From assembly GCA_017308515.1 (NCBI GenBank), contig JAFKEN010000006.1:602479-666478 (forward strand): a DNA stretch of 64,000 nt, written 5' to 3'. The stretch comes from Actinomycetales bacterium (GTDB taxonomy: Bacteria; Actinomycetota; Actinomycetes; Actinomycetales; Microbacteriaceae). This document shows, piece by piece, positions 8,475-18,734 of the stretch. The stretch's first letter is position 1. Each line of letters begins with the position of its first letter. The position numbers and the translations under genes are program-made. The notes beneath the pieces were generated by a model that worked only from the letters and a program-made list of their open reading frames with translations, had not been told where the DNA came from and did not search any database.

Positions 8475-9565
8475 CAGTCCTCGCTTCCGGAGGGTCGCGG
8501 GCACTCGGCCCGAGGGTGCAGCAGCAGGTGGAGGTCGTCGCCGAGCCGCTCGACGGCGTCGAGTTCGAGCCGGCGGGCCTCGGCGATGGTGCCCACGCCG
8601 AGCTCGCCGATCGACAGCCGGCTCGGGTCGAGCCCGCCCAGCAGCATCGGCGCGACGTAGACGCTGAACGCGTCGGCGTGCCCTCCCGCGATCAGCGCGG
8701 AGACGAGCGCGGGTCCCGCCTCGACGTAGACGCGGCGCAGGCCCCGGTCGTTCAGATCCCCGAGCACGGCGTCGAGGTCGCGGGTGCCGGTCTCGATCAG
8801 CCCGGCGGGGTGGCGGCGCAGCGCGGCGTCGACGGGGATCGCCCGCTCACCCACGACGACCGGGATCGGCTGGTGCGGGGCGAGCTCCCCGCCCTCGCCG
8901 CGCGCGGTCAGGCTCGGGTCGTCGGCGAGCACGGTGCCCGTGCCGGTGAGGATCGCGTCGGAGGCCGCGCGTTCCTCGTGCACGCGCTGCCGGGCGGCGG
9001 CGCCGGTGATCCACTGGCTCGTGCCGTCGGCGGCGGCGGCGCGCCCGTCGAGGCTCTGCGCCCACTTCACGGTGACCCACGGGCGGCCGCGGCGCACCGC
9101 GGTCAGCCAGAGGTGCAGGAACTCCTCGGCCTCGGCAGCGAGCACGTGCGGGACGACCTCGACCCCTCCCGCGCGCAGCCGGTCGGCGCCGTGACCGGAG
9201 ACCGCGCCCGGGTCCTCGACCGCGTACGCCACCCGTGCGACCCCGGCCTCGAGCAGCGCGACCGAGCATGGGCCGGTGCGACCGGTGTGGTTGCAGGGCT
9301 CGAGGGTGACGACGGCGGTGAGCCCGCGCGGGTCGACGCCGGCCGCGCGGGCGGCGGTGAGCGCCTCGACCTCGGCATGCGGGGTGCCGGCGCCGTGGTG
9401 CCAGCCCTCCGCGACAACGCGGCCGTCGGGGTCGAGCAGAACGCAGCCGACCTGCGGGTTGCCCCCGGTGACCGGGCCCCGCGCGGCGAGGTCGAGCGCG
9501 CGGCGCATCGCCGTCTCGAGGAGTTCGCCTTCGGTGGCGGTCGTGCCGCTCGTGTCGCTGATCAT
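8474..9565 (-). CDS. ribD: Riboflavin deaminase/reductase (bifunctional RibD)
   Basis: Second and third steps of the riboflavin pathway. With the ATG at 9565 the protein has 363 residues: a zinc deaminase domain (HAE at 63-65, PC at 90-91, C100 in CNHTGRTGPC) and a reductase domain with VKWAQSLDGR and TGTGTVLADDPSLTAR. A GTG at 9616 is in frame but lies only 18 nt from the riboswitch, so I prefer 9565, which leaves about 70 nt for an expression platform. It is the first gene of the operon and controlled by the FMN riboswitch. Confidence 0.93.
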   Translation of the reverse strand: MISDTSGTTATEGELLETAMRRALDLAARGPVTGGNPQVGCVLLDPDGRVVAEGWHHGAGTPHAEVEALTAARAAGVDPRGLTAVVTLEPCNHTGRTGPCSVALLEAGVARVAYAVEDPGAVSGHGADRLRAGGVEVVPHVLAAEAEEFLHLWLTAVRRGRPWVTVKWAQSLDGRAAAADGTSQWITGAAARQRVHEERAASDAILTGTGTVLADDPSLTARGEGGELAPHQPIPVVVGERAIPVDAALRRHPAGLIETGTRDLDAVLGDLNDRGLRRVYVEAGPALVSALIAGGHADAFSVYVAPMLLGGLDPSRLSIGELGVGTIAEARRLELDAVERLGDDLHLLLHPRAECPRPSGSED

Positions 9566-9633
9566 CCCGTGTCCGTCGTCGTCGACTCCGGGGATGCGCG
9601 AGACGCGCCCGGTCACGGCGCGTGCCGTGGCCG

Positions 9634-9780
9634 CGTGCTTCCTCTCATCCGGACTCTGACCGTCGGTTCCGGAATTCCACCGGATCGGCCCGGCCCCCGC
9701 GCCCGACTCGCGTCGGATCGTGGTGACCGGGTTCGCGGACTCTCACCGCCGGTGCGGAATTCCACCGCCCCCGGAGCACG
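9634..9780 (-). promoter_or_regulatory. FMN riboswitch (RFN element)
   Basis: On the minus strand the classic RFN core is readable: GGCGGTGGAATTCC, then ACCGGCGGTGAGAGTCC, then GATCCGGTGGAATTCCGG, then GACGGTCAGAGTCCGGATG and GAGAGGAAGC. The outer P1 stem is CGTGCT (complement of 9775-9780) with AGCACG (complement of 9634-9639). It lies about 70 nt upstream of ribD, as expected for feedback control by FMN. The expression platform type was not resolved. Confidence 0.93.
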
Positions 9781-9792
9781 TGCTCTGTCGAC

Positions 9793-9798
9793 AGGGTA
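9793..9798 (-). promoter_or_regulatory. Possible -10 box of the rib operon
   Basis: TACCCT on the minus strand lies about 12 nt before the riboswitch P1 stem, so transcription could start just ahead of the aptamer. No clear -35 box was found. Confidence 0.4.
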
Positions 9799-9926
9799 CA
9801 ACGCGGAGCCGCGAGCGGCATTCCCGCGGCGGGGGCGGACTCCGCGGGCTGCGGGCCTGGGTTGTGCGCCAAGCACTGCTGAATGCGCCGGCGTATGCGC
9901 CCGCGACGCGCACGTGCGGGCCCCTC

Positions 9927-9943
9927 CTCCGCATTCCTTCACG
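9927..9943. repeat. 17-bp direct repeat, copy 1
   Basis: CTCCGCATTCCTTCACG, identical to a copy at 10877-10893. The two copies bracket the DUF559-like gene at 10011-10904, 950 bp apart. In the right copy the sequence encodes the end of that gene (SAFLHGAA), so this left copy could be a remnant of a related gene end. Confidence 0.8.
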
Positions 9944-10010
9944 ACGATGCCGTTCCACCGCGACCGGCTGGAGCCGGCCGCCGACTGCCACCCGGGTCGA
10001 CGATCCCCCG

Positions 10011-10904
10011 ATGCGTGCCGACCTCGCGCAGCTCCTGCCCGACGGTTTCGCCCGCCGTGAGCATCTGCGCGCTCTCGGTGCCACCGACCGCCAGCTCGCG
10101 GTCGCTGTGGAGCAGGGAGCCCTCATCCGGATCCGCCCCGGCTGGTATGCCCGCGCCGGGGTCCATCCCGAACGTCAGGCGGCGATGTCCGCCGGCGGTC
10201 CGGCGACCTGCGCGAGCGAACTGCGTGCTCGCGGAGTGTGGACCCTGGAACGCGACCGACGTGTTCACGCCGCCCTCGACCCCCACGGTCACCCGGCGGT
10301 CGCGCGATCTCAGTCGATACGGGTGCACTGGACCCGCGAGCGCACCGGCCTGTCCGGAGGCGTCACGCTGGAGCGCGCGCTTCGCGATGCTGCCGGCTGT
10401 CTCACGCCGGGCGCGGTCGTCGCCGCGATCGACAGCGCCCTGCACCTGGGATTCACAACACCTCACCGTCTGACGGGGATTCCGAGCGGGGTTCTGGATC
10501 TGGTCGACGGCCGCGCCGAGTCCGGACTCGAGTCGATCGCGCGCGTGCGGCTGGCCCGGATCGGGTTGAGCGCGCGACCCCAGGCGCGGTTCGCCGGAGT
10601 GGGCCGGGTCGACCTCCTCGTCGAGGGGCGGCTGGTCGTCGAGACCGACGGCGACGAGTTCCACTCGTCGGCCGTCGCTCGGCGTCGCGACCGGGCCCGC
10701 GACGCCGCCCTCGCCGCTCTCGGGCTGCCGACGCTGAGGTTCGGAGCCGAGCAGGTGCTGTCTTCCGACCCCACGCTGGAAAGCTCCACGCTGGGCATGC
10801 TCGCGCGGCTCGTGGCGGTGAAGGATCGCGGACGACGGGTCGCGCGGGGGTGGCGGCGCGTGGATCCGCGATGGATCTCCGCATTCCTTCACGGTGCCGC
10901 GTGA
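10011..10904 (+). CDS. DUF559/AbiEi-antitoxin-like domain protein
   Basis: A 297-residue protein of a kind common in Actinobacteria and often duplicated. The N-terminal part (1-45, FARREHLRALGATDRQLAVAVEQG then LIRIRPGWYAR) resembles the winged-helix AbiEi antitoxin domain. The C-terminal part (about 200-280), with VDLLVEGRLVVETDGDEFH and the following Arg/Asp-rich helix, resembles the DUF559 Vsr-like nuclease fold. Catalysis has not been shown for such proteins, so I assign no reaction. No toxin gene is adjacent, which argues against a standard AbiE pair. It overlaps the 16-bp tandem array at its 3' end, and a second, broken relative lies at 29824-30742. Confidence 0.75.
   Translation: MRADLAQLLPDGFARREHLRALGATDRQLAVAVEQGALIRIRPGWYARAGVHPERQAAMSAGGPATCASELRARGVWTLERDRRVHAALDPHGHPAVARSQSIRVHWTRERTGLSGGVTLERALRDAAGCLTPGAVVAAIDSALHLGFTTPHRLTGIPSGVLDLVDGRAESGLESIARVRLARIGLSARPQARFAGVGRVDLLVEGRLVVETDGDEFHSSAVARRRDRARDAALAALGLPTLRFGAEQVLSSDPTLESSTLGMLARLVAVKDRGRRVARGWRRVDPRWISAFLHGAA
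10877..10893. repeat. 17-bp direct repeat, copy 2
   Basis: Second copy of CTCCGCATTCCTTCACG (first at 9927-9943). It lies inside the 3' end of the DUF559-like gene and abuts the 16-bp tandem array. Confidence 0.8.
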
Positions 10905-10972
10905 CCACGGCGCCGCGTGACCACCGTGCCGCGTGACCGCGGTGCCGCGTGACCACGGTGCTGCGTGACGCG
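10893..10972. repeat. 16-bp tandem repeat, five units
   Basis: Five units of consensus GGTGCCGCGTGACCAC start at 10893, 10909, 10925, 10941 and 10957. The first contains the stop codon of the DUF559-like gene, so extra units repeat the sequence of the coding end. The array fills most of the gap to the convergent trpS. Confidence 0.88.
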
Positions 10973-10994
10973 GGCGGCGGACCGTCGACCCCGC

Positions 10995-12855
<1,861 letters not shown>

Positions 12856-12921
12856 GGGGGCGAGCCTAGCCAGGGCCGGCGACGCCGGGCCGCGCGGGCA
12901 CGGTCGACGGGGAACGCTCGC

Positions 12922-14010
12922 TCAGACCCGTTCGCGCTTGCGGCGGGTGCGGCGCGCGAGCCAGCGCACCGCGGGCGGCAGATCGTTCTCGAGCTCCTCG
13001 CGGATCTCGCTCTCGAGCTGCGCACGCAGCTTCGCCTCCTGCTCCCGGCGCTCCCGATCGCCCCGGGGGTCGAGCGGAACCCCGCGATCCTCGGCGGAGA
13101 CGACGACCCACGCCGCGCCGAGGAGGATCACGGTGGACGCGAGGTTGAACCAGATGAGCAGACCGATGATGACCGCGAATCCGGCGAGCAGCGGGTTGCG
13201 GGTCGCGCCGCCGAGCAGGGAGTTCCCGAGCACCTGCAGCACGGCGAGCGCGAGCGCGCCGAACAGTGCGCCCTGCAGCAGTGGGACCCGGGGGATCGGA
13301 ACCCCCGCGAGCACGCGGTAGAGCGCGGCGAGAACGCCGGCGTCGAGCGCGAACATCAGGGCGATGGTCACGATGCGCGCGGCGACGGTGCCGGCGCCGG
13401 AGTCGGGATCCTGGCCGAGCACGGTGAGCAGCCACGCGGAGAGGCTCGTGCCGGCGGCGGCGAGCACGGCGGCGAGGATCAGGCCGACCCCGAAGGCGAG
13501 CCCCAGGACCAGGTCGCGCAGGAAGAGCAGCACCGGGTTGGTGGGCAGCTTGGGCAGCTGCGCGATCTCCCGCACCGCGTCGCGCGCGGCGCCCAGGGAG
13601 CCGACCACGGTGACGAGGGTGCTGACCAGGGCGACCGCGCCCGTCCAGCTGAACAGCTCGGTCGAGAAGAGGTCGGCGGGGTCGATCGCGCCGGAGCCGT
13701 CGCCGGTGTCGATGAGACCCGGCACGGCGCGCGCGATGATCCGGATCAGCGGGTCGACGAGCTCGCGGTTCGAGGAGACCACGATGCCCGCGATCGAGAA
13801 CCCGACCCAGAGCGCGGCGAAGATGGCGAACAGGGCGCGGAACGACAGCCCGGCCGCGAGCAGCGGCCCGCGGCGCTCGCCGAAGCGGGTGAGCACCCGC
13901 ACCGGCTTCAGGCGCTGGATGCGCGCGATCAGCCGCGTGATCCGCCCCTTCAGTCCGTTCGCCTGCTCGACGGACCGGGTCGTGGTCGTCGTCGAGCTGG
14001 AGCCGGTCAT
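12922..14010 (-). CDS. YihY/UPF0761-type inner membrane protein
   Basis: A 362-residue protein with about six transmembrane helices between residues 50 and 310, and charged cytoplasmic ends. The C-terminal tail is rich in Arg/Glu (EQEAKLRAQLESEIREELE). The pattern GRRGPLLAAGLSFRALFAIFAAL followed by periodic glycine-rich helices is that of the YihY/BrkB family, whose exact role is unsettled. The ATG at 14010 follows a TAGGGT -10 box (complement of 14018-14023) by 7 nt, favouring it over the upstream in-frame start. Confidence 0.88.
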   Translation of the reverse strand: MTGSSSTTTTTRSVEQANGLKGRITRLIARIQRLKPVRVLTRFGERRGPLLAAGLSFRALFAIFAALWVGFSIAGIVVSSNRELVDPLIRIIARAVPGLIDTGDGSGAIDPADLFSTELFSWTGAVALVSTLVTVVGSLGAARDAVREIAQLPKLPTNPVLLFLRDLVLGLAFGVGLILAAVLAAAGTSLSAWLLTVLGQDPDSGAGTVAARIVTIALMFALDAGVLAALYRVLAGVPIPRVPLLQGALFGALALAVLQVLGNSLLGGATRNPLLAGFAVIIGLLIWFNLASTVILLGAAWVVVSAEDRGVPLDPRGDRERREQEAKLRAQLESEIREELENDLPPAVRWLARRTRRKRERV

Positions 14011-14180
14011 GGCGACCACCCTAACGAGGCGCCTCGCGCTTCTCCGGGACGCGAGCGCCGTCGCGACGCGCCGCCGAGCGCCGGTGGGGCCCCCGAACAG
14101 GGGTCAGCCCGATTCCGGCCGCCTCGGGAATTCCGCCGGAACGGCGTCATACTCGAAGGGATCGGGTGTCTTCCTTCCTG

Positions 14181-14211
14181 AGAGGCCCGCGGTCCGCCGC
14201 GGGGTCCCTCT
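14181..14211 (+). other. Hairpin in the leader of the sigma-factor gene
   Basis: CCCGCGG / CCGCGGG (7 bp, loop TCCG) is extended by AGAGG / CCTCT, giving about 12 paired bases 40 nt before the start codon. It could shape translation of the sigma factor or end upstream transcription; function is unknown. Confidence 0.5.
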
Positions 14212-14250
14212 GAACCGACAGGGAGAGAGGCCCGGGAATGGATCAGGGGG

Positions 14251-15810
14251 ATGGCCGACGCTCAGACGGCGCTCGACGCTTCGGATACGGAGCTGATCGA
14301 GCGCGCGCGATCGGGGGATTCGCGCGCGTTCGGGGAACTGTGGCGACGCCACTACCTCCCCGCCGTCCGCGCCGCACGCCAGTTCACGTCGATCGATGCG
14401 GATGACCTCGTCTCCGAGGCGTACACCCGCATCTATCAGCGTGTGCTGGCGGGCGGCGGGCCCACCGGCGCCTTCCGCCCCTATCTGTACACGACGATCC
14501 GCCACCTGGCCGCGAGCTGGGGCACGGCGGAATCGCGCACCATCCAGGTGGAGATGATCGAGGACTTCCAGGACGAGCGGATCGCCGAGGACCCGGCGAC
14601 CGAGGCGCTCGACCGTACCCTCACGACGAACGCGTTCCGTTCGTTGCCGGAGCGCTGGCAGACCGTGCTCTGGTACACCGAGGTGGAGGGGATGGACCCG
14701 CACGAGGTCGCCCCGATCATGGGGCTCTCGGCCAACGGCGTCGCCGCCCTCTCGTACCGTGCGCGCGAGGGCCTGCGCAAGGCCTGGCTGCAGGCGCACA
14801 TCACCCGCAAGGGCGCCTCGGGCGAGTGCGCCTGGGCGCAGGCGCGGCTGGGCGAGCACGCCCGCGACGGGCTGTCGGCCCGCGACCGCACCCGCATGCA
14901 GGCCCACCTCGAGACCTGCACGAGCTGCCAGGTCGTCAGCGCCGAGGTCGACGAGGTCGGTTCGCACCTCGCGATGGTGCTGCTGCCGCTCGTGCTCGGC
15001 GGCGCCGCGGGCGGCGGACTGCTCGCGGCGCTCGCGGCGGGATCCGGCCCCGGCTCCGGCGTCGAGGTCGCTTCCGCGATCCCCGCGATGCCCGACTCGC
15101 TGCAGAGCCTCGTCGAGGGCGCGACCGCGGCGGGTGCCGCGGGGGCGACGGCGGCCGGCGGGCTCGCGTTCGGATCCTCGATGGCCGGCACGGGCGCCGC
15201 GATCGGCGGGCTCGCGGTCGCCGCGGCCCTCACGGGTGGCGCGCTCACGGCGGGCACCTTCACCGACCCCGGTGCCGGCACGGACTCCGGCGGCGGCACG
15301 ACGGTCGCGCAGGGCGAGGACCGCGTCGGCGACGTGCTGCCCGACGACGACGCGAGCGCCGCCGACCTCGACGCCCCGGTCGACCCGACCGCGATCCCCG
15401 ACGGTCTGAGCGGGTCGGGCGGGGGCTTGACCGGCACGGTCGACGGCCTCGTCGACGACGTGGTCTCCACGATCACCGGGGACGAGCCCCCTGCCGGCCA
15501 CGACGCGCCCGGCGGCGTGGTCGGCGCGACCGCCTCGCTCAACCTGAGCGGCACCGGAACGCCGGGCGCCCACGTCTCGCTGCAGGCCGCCGGCGTGGTG
15601 TACGCGACGACGACGGTCGGCCCCGACGGGCGCTACTCGCTCGCCGTCACCGGCCTGCCGGGCGGGCTGTCGAGCCTGACCCTCGTGCAGGACGTCGACG
15701 AGAGCCTGCTCGGCGGCCTGCTGGGCGGCGTCGTGAACGCCCTCAAGCCCCTGACGATCGGCGCGCTGAGCACCGACGGCTCCGGCATCTCGGTCGTGCC
15801 GGTCGGCTGA
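14251..15810 (+). CDS. ECF RNA polymerase sigma factor fused to zinc-finger and membrane domains
   Basis: A 519-residue fusion. Sigma region 2 spans about 12-75 (DADDLVSEAYTRIYQRV) and region 4 about 126-182 (LPERWQTVLWYTEVEGMDPHEVAPIMGLS). An anti-sigma-like zinc finger follows, with C193 and HLETCTSC (H219, C223, C226). Hydrophobic segments are at about 240-262 and 312-336. The rest (340-519) is acidic, with an Ig/carboxypeptidase-regulatory-like repeat near 428-475 (GVVYATTTVGPDGRYSLAVTG). Ordinary ECF factors end near residue 185. Actinobacteria have ECF groups with such C-terminal extensions, where sigma and its inhibitor are one chain. Release by proteolysis or conformational change is inferred. 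Start: the ATG after AGGGGG; no separate anti-sigma gene is adjacent. Confidence 0.87.
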   Translation: MADAQTALDASDTELIERARSGDSRAFGELWRRHYLPAVRAARQFTSIDADDLVSEAYTRIYQRVLAGGGPTGAFRPYLYTTIRHLAASWGTAESRTIQVEMIEDFQDERIAEDPATEALDRTLTTNAFRSLPERWQTVLWYTEVEGMDPHEVAPIMGLSANGVAALSYRAREGLRKAWLQAHITRKGASGECAWAQARLGEHARDGLSARDRTRMQAHLETCTSCQVVSAEVDEVGSHLAMVLLPLVLGGAAGGGLLAALAAGSGPGSGVEVASAIPAMPDSLQSLVEGATAAGAAGATAAGGLAFGSSMAGTGAAIGGLAVAAALTGGALTAGTFTDPGAGTDSGGGTTVAQGEDRVGDVLPDDDASAADLDAPVDPTAIPDGLSGSGGGLTGTVDGLVDDVVSTITGDEPPAGHDAPGGVVGATASLNLSGTGTPGAHVSLQAAGVVYATTTVGPDGRYSLAVTGLPGGLSSLTLVQDVDESLLGGLLGGVVNALKPLTIGALSTDGSGISVVPVG

Positions 15811-16074
15811 TCGCGCGACCGGGGGGCCGGCGGTAGGCGGCCAGCTCGCCGACCGCACGGGTCAGCGGGAAGATCTTCGGCGATCCGCGTCATAGTCCGA
15901 CCGCCCCGCCGTCTCTTGGGTGACGGTTCCTTGGAACCCGGCCGCCGGCTACCCGGCTTGCGGCGAGACCATGTCGGCCCTCGCGGTGTTCCCAGCCACC
16001 GCGGGGGCCGGCTGTCTCGCGGCGTGAGCTCGTCGCCGCGCGACGCCGTGGCCGGTTCCGCCGCGGTGGGTCGC
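15811..16074. other. Intergenic region with nested hairpins
   Basis: No gene seen. The convergent gap between the sigma factor and sdhB contains a long nested structure at 15963-16020: GCGAGAC / GTCTCGC enclosing a 13-bp stem GGCCCTCGCGGTG / CACCGCGGGGGCC with an 8-nt loop. A smaller GGTTCC-TT-GGAACC hairpin lies upstream. It may terminate the sdh operon, or encode a small RNA; I do not recognise a known riboswitch. Confidence 0.5.
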
Positions 16075-16854
16075 TTACGCGGTCGGGATCGAGGGGCGGC
16101 CCGACAGCACCGCGTTCTTGACCTCGGCGATCGCCTTCGTCACCTCGATGCCGCGCGGGCAGGCCTCCGAGCAGTTGAAGGTCGTGCGGCAGCGCCACAC
16201 GCCCTCCTTGTCGTTGAGGATGTCGAGGCGCACCGCGGCGCCCTCGTCGCGGCTGTCGAAGATGAACCGGTGCGCGTTGACGATCGCGGCCGGGCCGAAG
16301 TACTGCCCGTCGGTCCAGAACACCGGGCACGAGCTCGTGCACGCGGCGCACAGGATGCACTTGGTCGTGTCGTCGAAGACCGCGCGCTGGGCGACCGACT
16401 GGATCCGCTCCTTGCCGTCCTTCGGCTCCTTCGAGGCGATGAGGAACGGCTGGATCTCGCGGTAGGAGGCGAAGAACGGCTCCATGTCGACGATGAGGTC
16501 CTTCTCGAGCGGAAGCCCCTTGATCGCCTCGACGTAGATCGGCTGGCTGATGTCGAGATCCTTGATGAGGGTCTTGCACGCCAGCCGGTTGCGGCCGTTG
16601 ATGCGCATCGCGTCGGAGCCGCAGATGCCGTGCGCGCACGAGCGGCGGAAGCTCAGCGAGCCGTCCTGCTCCCACTTGATCTTGTGCAGCGCGTCGAGCA
16701 CCCGGTCGGTGGGGTACATCTCGACGTCGAAGTCCTGCCAGATCGGCTCGCTCATCGTCTCCGGGTCGAACCGGCGGATGATGAGCGTCACGGTGAACGC
16801 CGCGATGCCGGCCTCGATCGACGGGTTGCCGGGCTCCTCGGTCATGGTGGTCAT
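16075..16854 (-). CDS. sdhB: Succinate dehydrogenase iron-sulfur subunit
   Basis: Electron-transfer subunit of complex II, 259 residues. All three clusters are ligated: the 2Fe-2S site with CAHGICGSDAMRINGRNRLAC spread over about 21 residues, the 4Fe-4S site CILCAACTSSCP, and the 3Fe-4S site from CRTTFNCSEACPRG. It is the last gene of sdhCDAB. The first ATG (MTTMTEE) was used; a second lies three codons in. A 56-bp gap to sdhA holds a duplicate of the sdhA 3' end. Confidence 0.96.
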   Translation of the reverse strand: MTTMTEEPGNPSIEAGIAAFTVTLIIRRFDPETMSEPIWQDFDVEMYPTDRVLDALHKIKWEQDGSLSFRRSCAHGICGSDAMRINGRNRLACKTLIKDLDISQPIYVEAIKGLPLEKDLIVDMEPFFASYREIQPFLIASKEPKDGKERIQSVAQRAVFDDTTKCILCAACTSSCPVFWTDGQYFGPAAIVNAHRFIFDSRDEGAAVRLDILNDKEGVWRCRTTFNCSEACPRGIEVTKAIAEVKNAVLSGRPSIPTA

Positions 16855-16858
16855 GGCG

Positions 16859-16932
16859 TCAGTACTTCCGCTCCATTGTGTCGGCGCTGCCTGGTCGTCG
16901 GTGATCCATCGTGATCAGTACTTCCGCTCCAT
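16859..16932. repeat. Duplicate of the sdhA 3' end
   Basis: TCAGTACTTCCGCTCCAT occurs at 16915-16932, where it encodes the sdhA end (MERKY-stop), and again at 16859-16876 directly before sdhB. The offset is 56 bp, as from a partial tandem duplication. Confidence 0.85.
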
Positions 16933-18732
16933 GGGCTGATAGTCGGTGATCACGACGGGCTTCCAGTCGAGCCGGATGTGGTCGTCGGCGATCGAGCTGT
17001 GCGGGTCGCCGGTGAGGTAGGCCATCGTGTGCTTCATGTAGTTCTCGTCGTCGCGCTTCGGGTAGTCGTCGCGCATGTGGCCGCCGCGGCTCTCCTTGCG
17101 GTTGCGGGCGGAGTAGACGACGACCTCGGCGAGGTCGAGCAGGAACCCGAGCTCGATCGCCTCGAGCAGGTCGGTGTTGTAGCGGTGACCCTTGTCGTGG
17201 ATCCCCACGTTGCGGTAGCGCTCGCGCAGCCCCGCGATGATGCGGGTCACCTTCTCGAGCGACTCGTCGGTGCGGAAGACCTGCGCGTTGCGGTCCATCT
17301 CCTCCTGGAGCTCCTTGCGGATCGCGGCGATCCGCTCGGTGCCGGAGGAGTCGCGCAGCGATTCGACCATCTCGCGCACGGCCTTGGCCGGGTCGGCGGG
17401 CAGATCCACCCACGCCGCCGTCTTCGCGTACTCGACGGCGTTGTTGCCGGCGCGCTTGCCGAAGACGTTGATGTCGAGCAGCGAGTTGGTGCCCAGCCGG
17501 TTGGAGCCGTGCACCGAGACGCACGCGCACTCGCCCGCCGCGTAGAGGCCCGGCACGACCGTGTCGTTGTCGCGCAGCACCTCGGCCTTGACGTTGGTGG
17601 GGATGCCGCCCATCGCGTAGTGCGCCGTCGGCATGACCGGCACCGGCTCGACGACCGGGTCGACGCCCAGGTACGTGCGGGCGAACTCGGTGATGTCGGG
17701 CAGCTTGGTCTCGAGCACCTCGGCGCCCAGGTGGGTGCAGTCCAGCAGCACGTAGTCCTTGTGCGGCCCGGCACCGCGACCCTCCGCGACCTCCTGCACC
17801 ATGCAGCGGCTGACGATGTCGCGCGGTGCGAGGTCCTTGATCGTGGGGGCGTACCGCTCCATGAAGCGCTCACCGGAGGCGTTGCGCAGGATCGCGCCCT
17901 CGCCGCGAGCGCCCTCGGTCAGCAGGATGCCCAGGCCCGCGAGCCCGGTCGGGTGGAACTGGAAGAACTCCATGTCCTCGAGCGGCAAGCCCTTGCGCCA
18001 GACGATCCCGACGCCGTCGCCGGTGAGGGTGTGGGCGTTCGAGGTGGTCTTGTAGATCTTGCCGAAGCCGCCGGTCGCGAACACGATCGACTTCGCCTGG
18101 AAGACGTGGATCTCACCGGTCGCCAACTCGTAGGCCACGACCGCGGCGGGTCGGTCGCCGTTCATCGCGATGTCGAGCGCGTAGTACTCGTTGAAGAAGT
18201 TCACGCCGAGCTTGACGCAGTTCTGGAACAGCGTCTGCAGGATCATGTGGCCGGTGCGGTCGGCCGCGTAGCAGGCCCGACGCACCGGCGCCTTACCGTG
18301 GTCGCGGGTGTGCCCGCCGAAGCGGCGCTGGTCGATGCGGCCCTCCGGGGTGCGGTTGAAGGGCAGGCCCATGTTCTCGAGGTCGAGGACCGCGTCGATG
18401 GCCTCCTTGGCGAGGATCGCCGCCGCGTCCTGGTCGACGAGGTAGTCGCCGCCCTTGACGGTGTCGAAGGTGTGCCACTCCGCCGAGTCCTCCTCGACGT
18501 TCGCGAGCGCGGCGGCCATGCCGCCCTGCGCGGCCCCGGTGTGCGACCGGGTGGGGTAGAGCTTGGTGATGACCGCGGTGCGGGCCTTCGGCCCCGCCTC
18601 GATCGCGGCGCGCATCCCCGCCCCGCCGGCACCGACGATGACGACGTCGAAGCGGTGGTAGTGCACGCCGTCGACGACGGTCGAGGCGTACTCGTCGGTC
18701 TCGGCCGGGGGGGCCGTGTTGTCGCCCGCCAT
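16915..18732 (-). CDS. sdhA: Succinate dehydrogenase flavoprotein subunit
   Basis: Oxidises succinate to fumarate; 605 residues. FAD-binding [17 protein letters not shown] is near residue 30, the covalent-FAD His lies in [15 protein letters not shown], and [20 protein letters not shown] and the C-terminal [14 protein letters not shown] are typical. The start [15 protein letters not shown] was chosen over the longer open frame because the latter overlaps sdhD. It lies 2 nt after the sdhD stop. Confidence 0.97.
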   Translation of the reverse strand: MAGDNTAPPAETDEYASTVVDGVHYHRFDVVIVGAGGAGMRAAIEAGPKARTAVITKLYPTRSHTGAAQGGMAAALANVEEDSAEWHTFDTVKGGDYLVDQDAAAILAKEAIDAVLDLENMGLPFNRTPEGRIDQRRFGGHTRDHGKAPVRRACYAADRTGHMILQTLFQNCVKLGVNFFNEYYALDIAMNGDRPAAVVAYELATGEIHVFQAKSIVFATGGFGKIYKTTSNAHTLTGDGVGIVWRKGLPLEDMEFFQFHPTGLAGLGILLTEGARGEGAILRNASGERFMERYAPTIKDLAPRDIVSRCMVQEVAEGRGAGPHKDYVLLDCTHLGAEVLETKLPDITEFARTYLGVDPVVEPVPVMPTAHYAMGGIPTNVKAEVLRDNDTVVPGLYAAGECACVSVHGSNRLGTNSLLDINVFGKRAGNNAVEYAKTAAWVDLPADPAKAVREMVESLRDSSGTERIAAIRKELQEEMDRNAQVFRTDESLEKVTRIIAGLRERYRNVGIHDKGHRYNTDLLEAIELGFLLDLAEVVVYSARNRKESRGGHMRDDYPKRDDENYMKHTMAYLTGDPHSSIADDHIRLDWKPVVITDYQPMERKY

Positions 18733-18734
18733 GC

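Noticed and set aside
9927-10893. 17-bp direct repeats as phage attachment sites
   Set aside because: No integrase, tRNA or phage gene lies nearby and the interval holds a single gene.
15890-16074. Structured region as a cobalamin, ydaO or other known riboswitch
   Set aside because: The core motifs of these classes are not readable on either strand, and the region lies downstream of, not before, genes.
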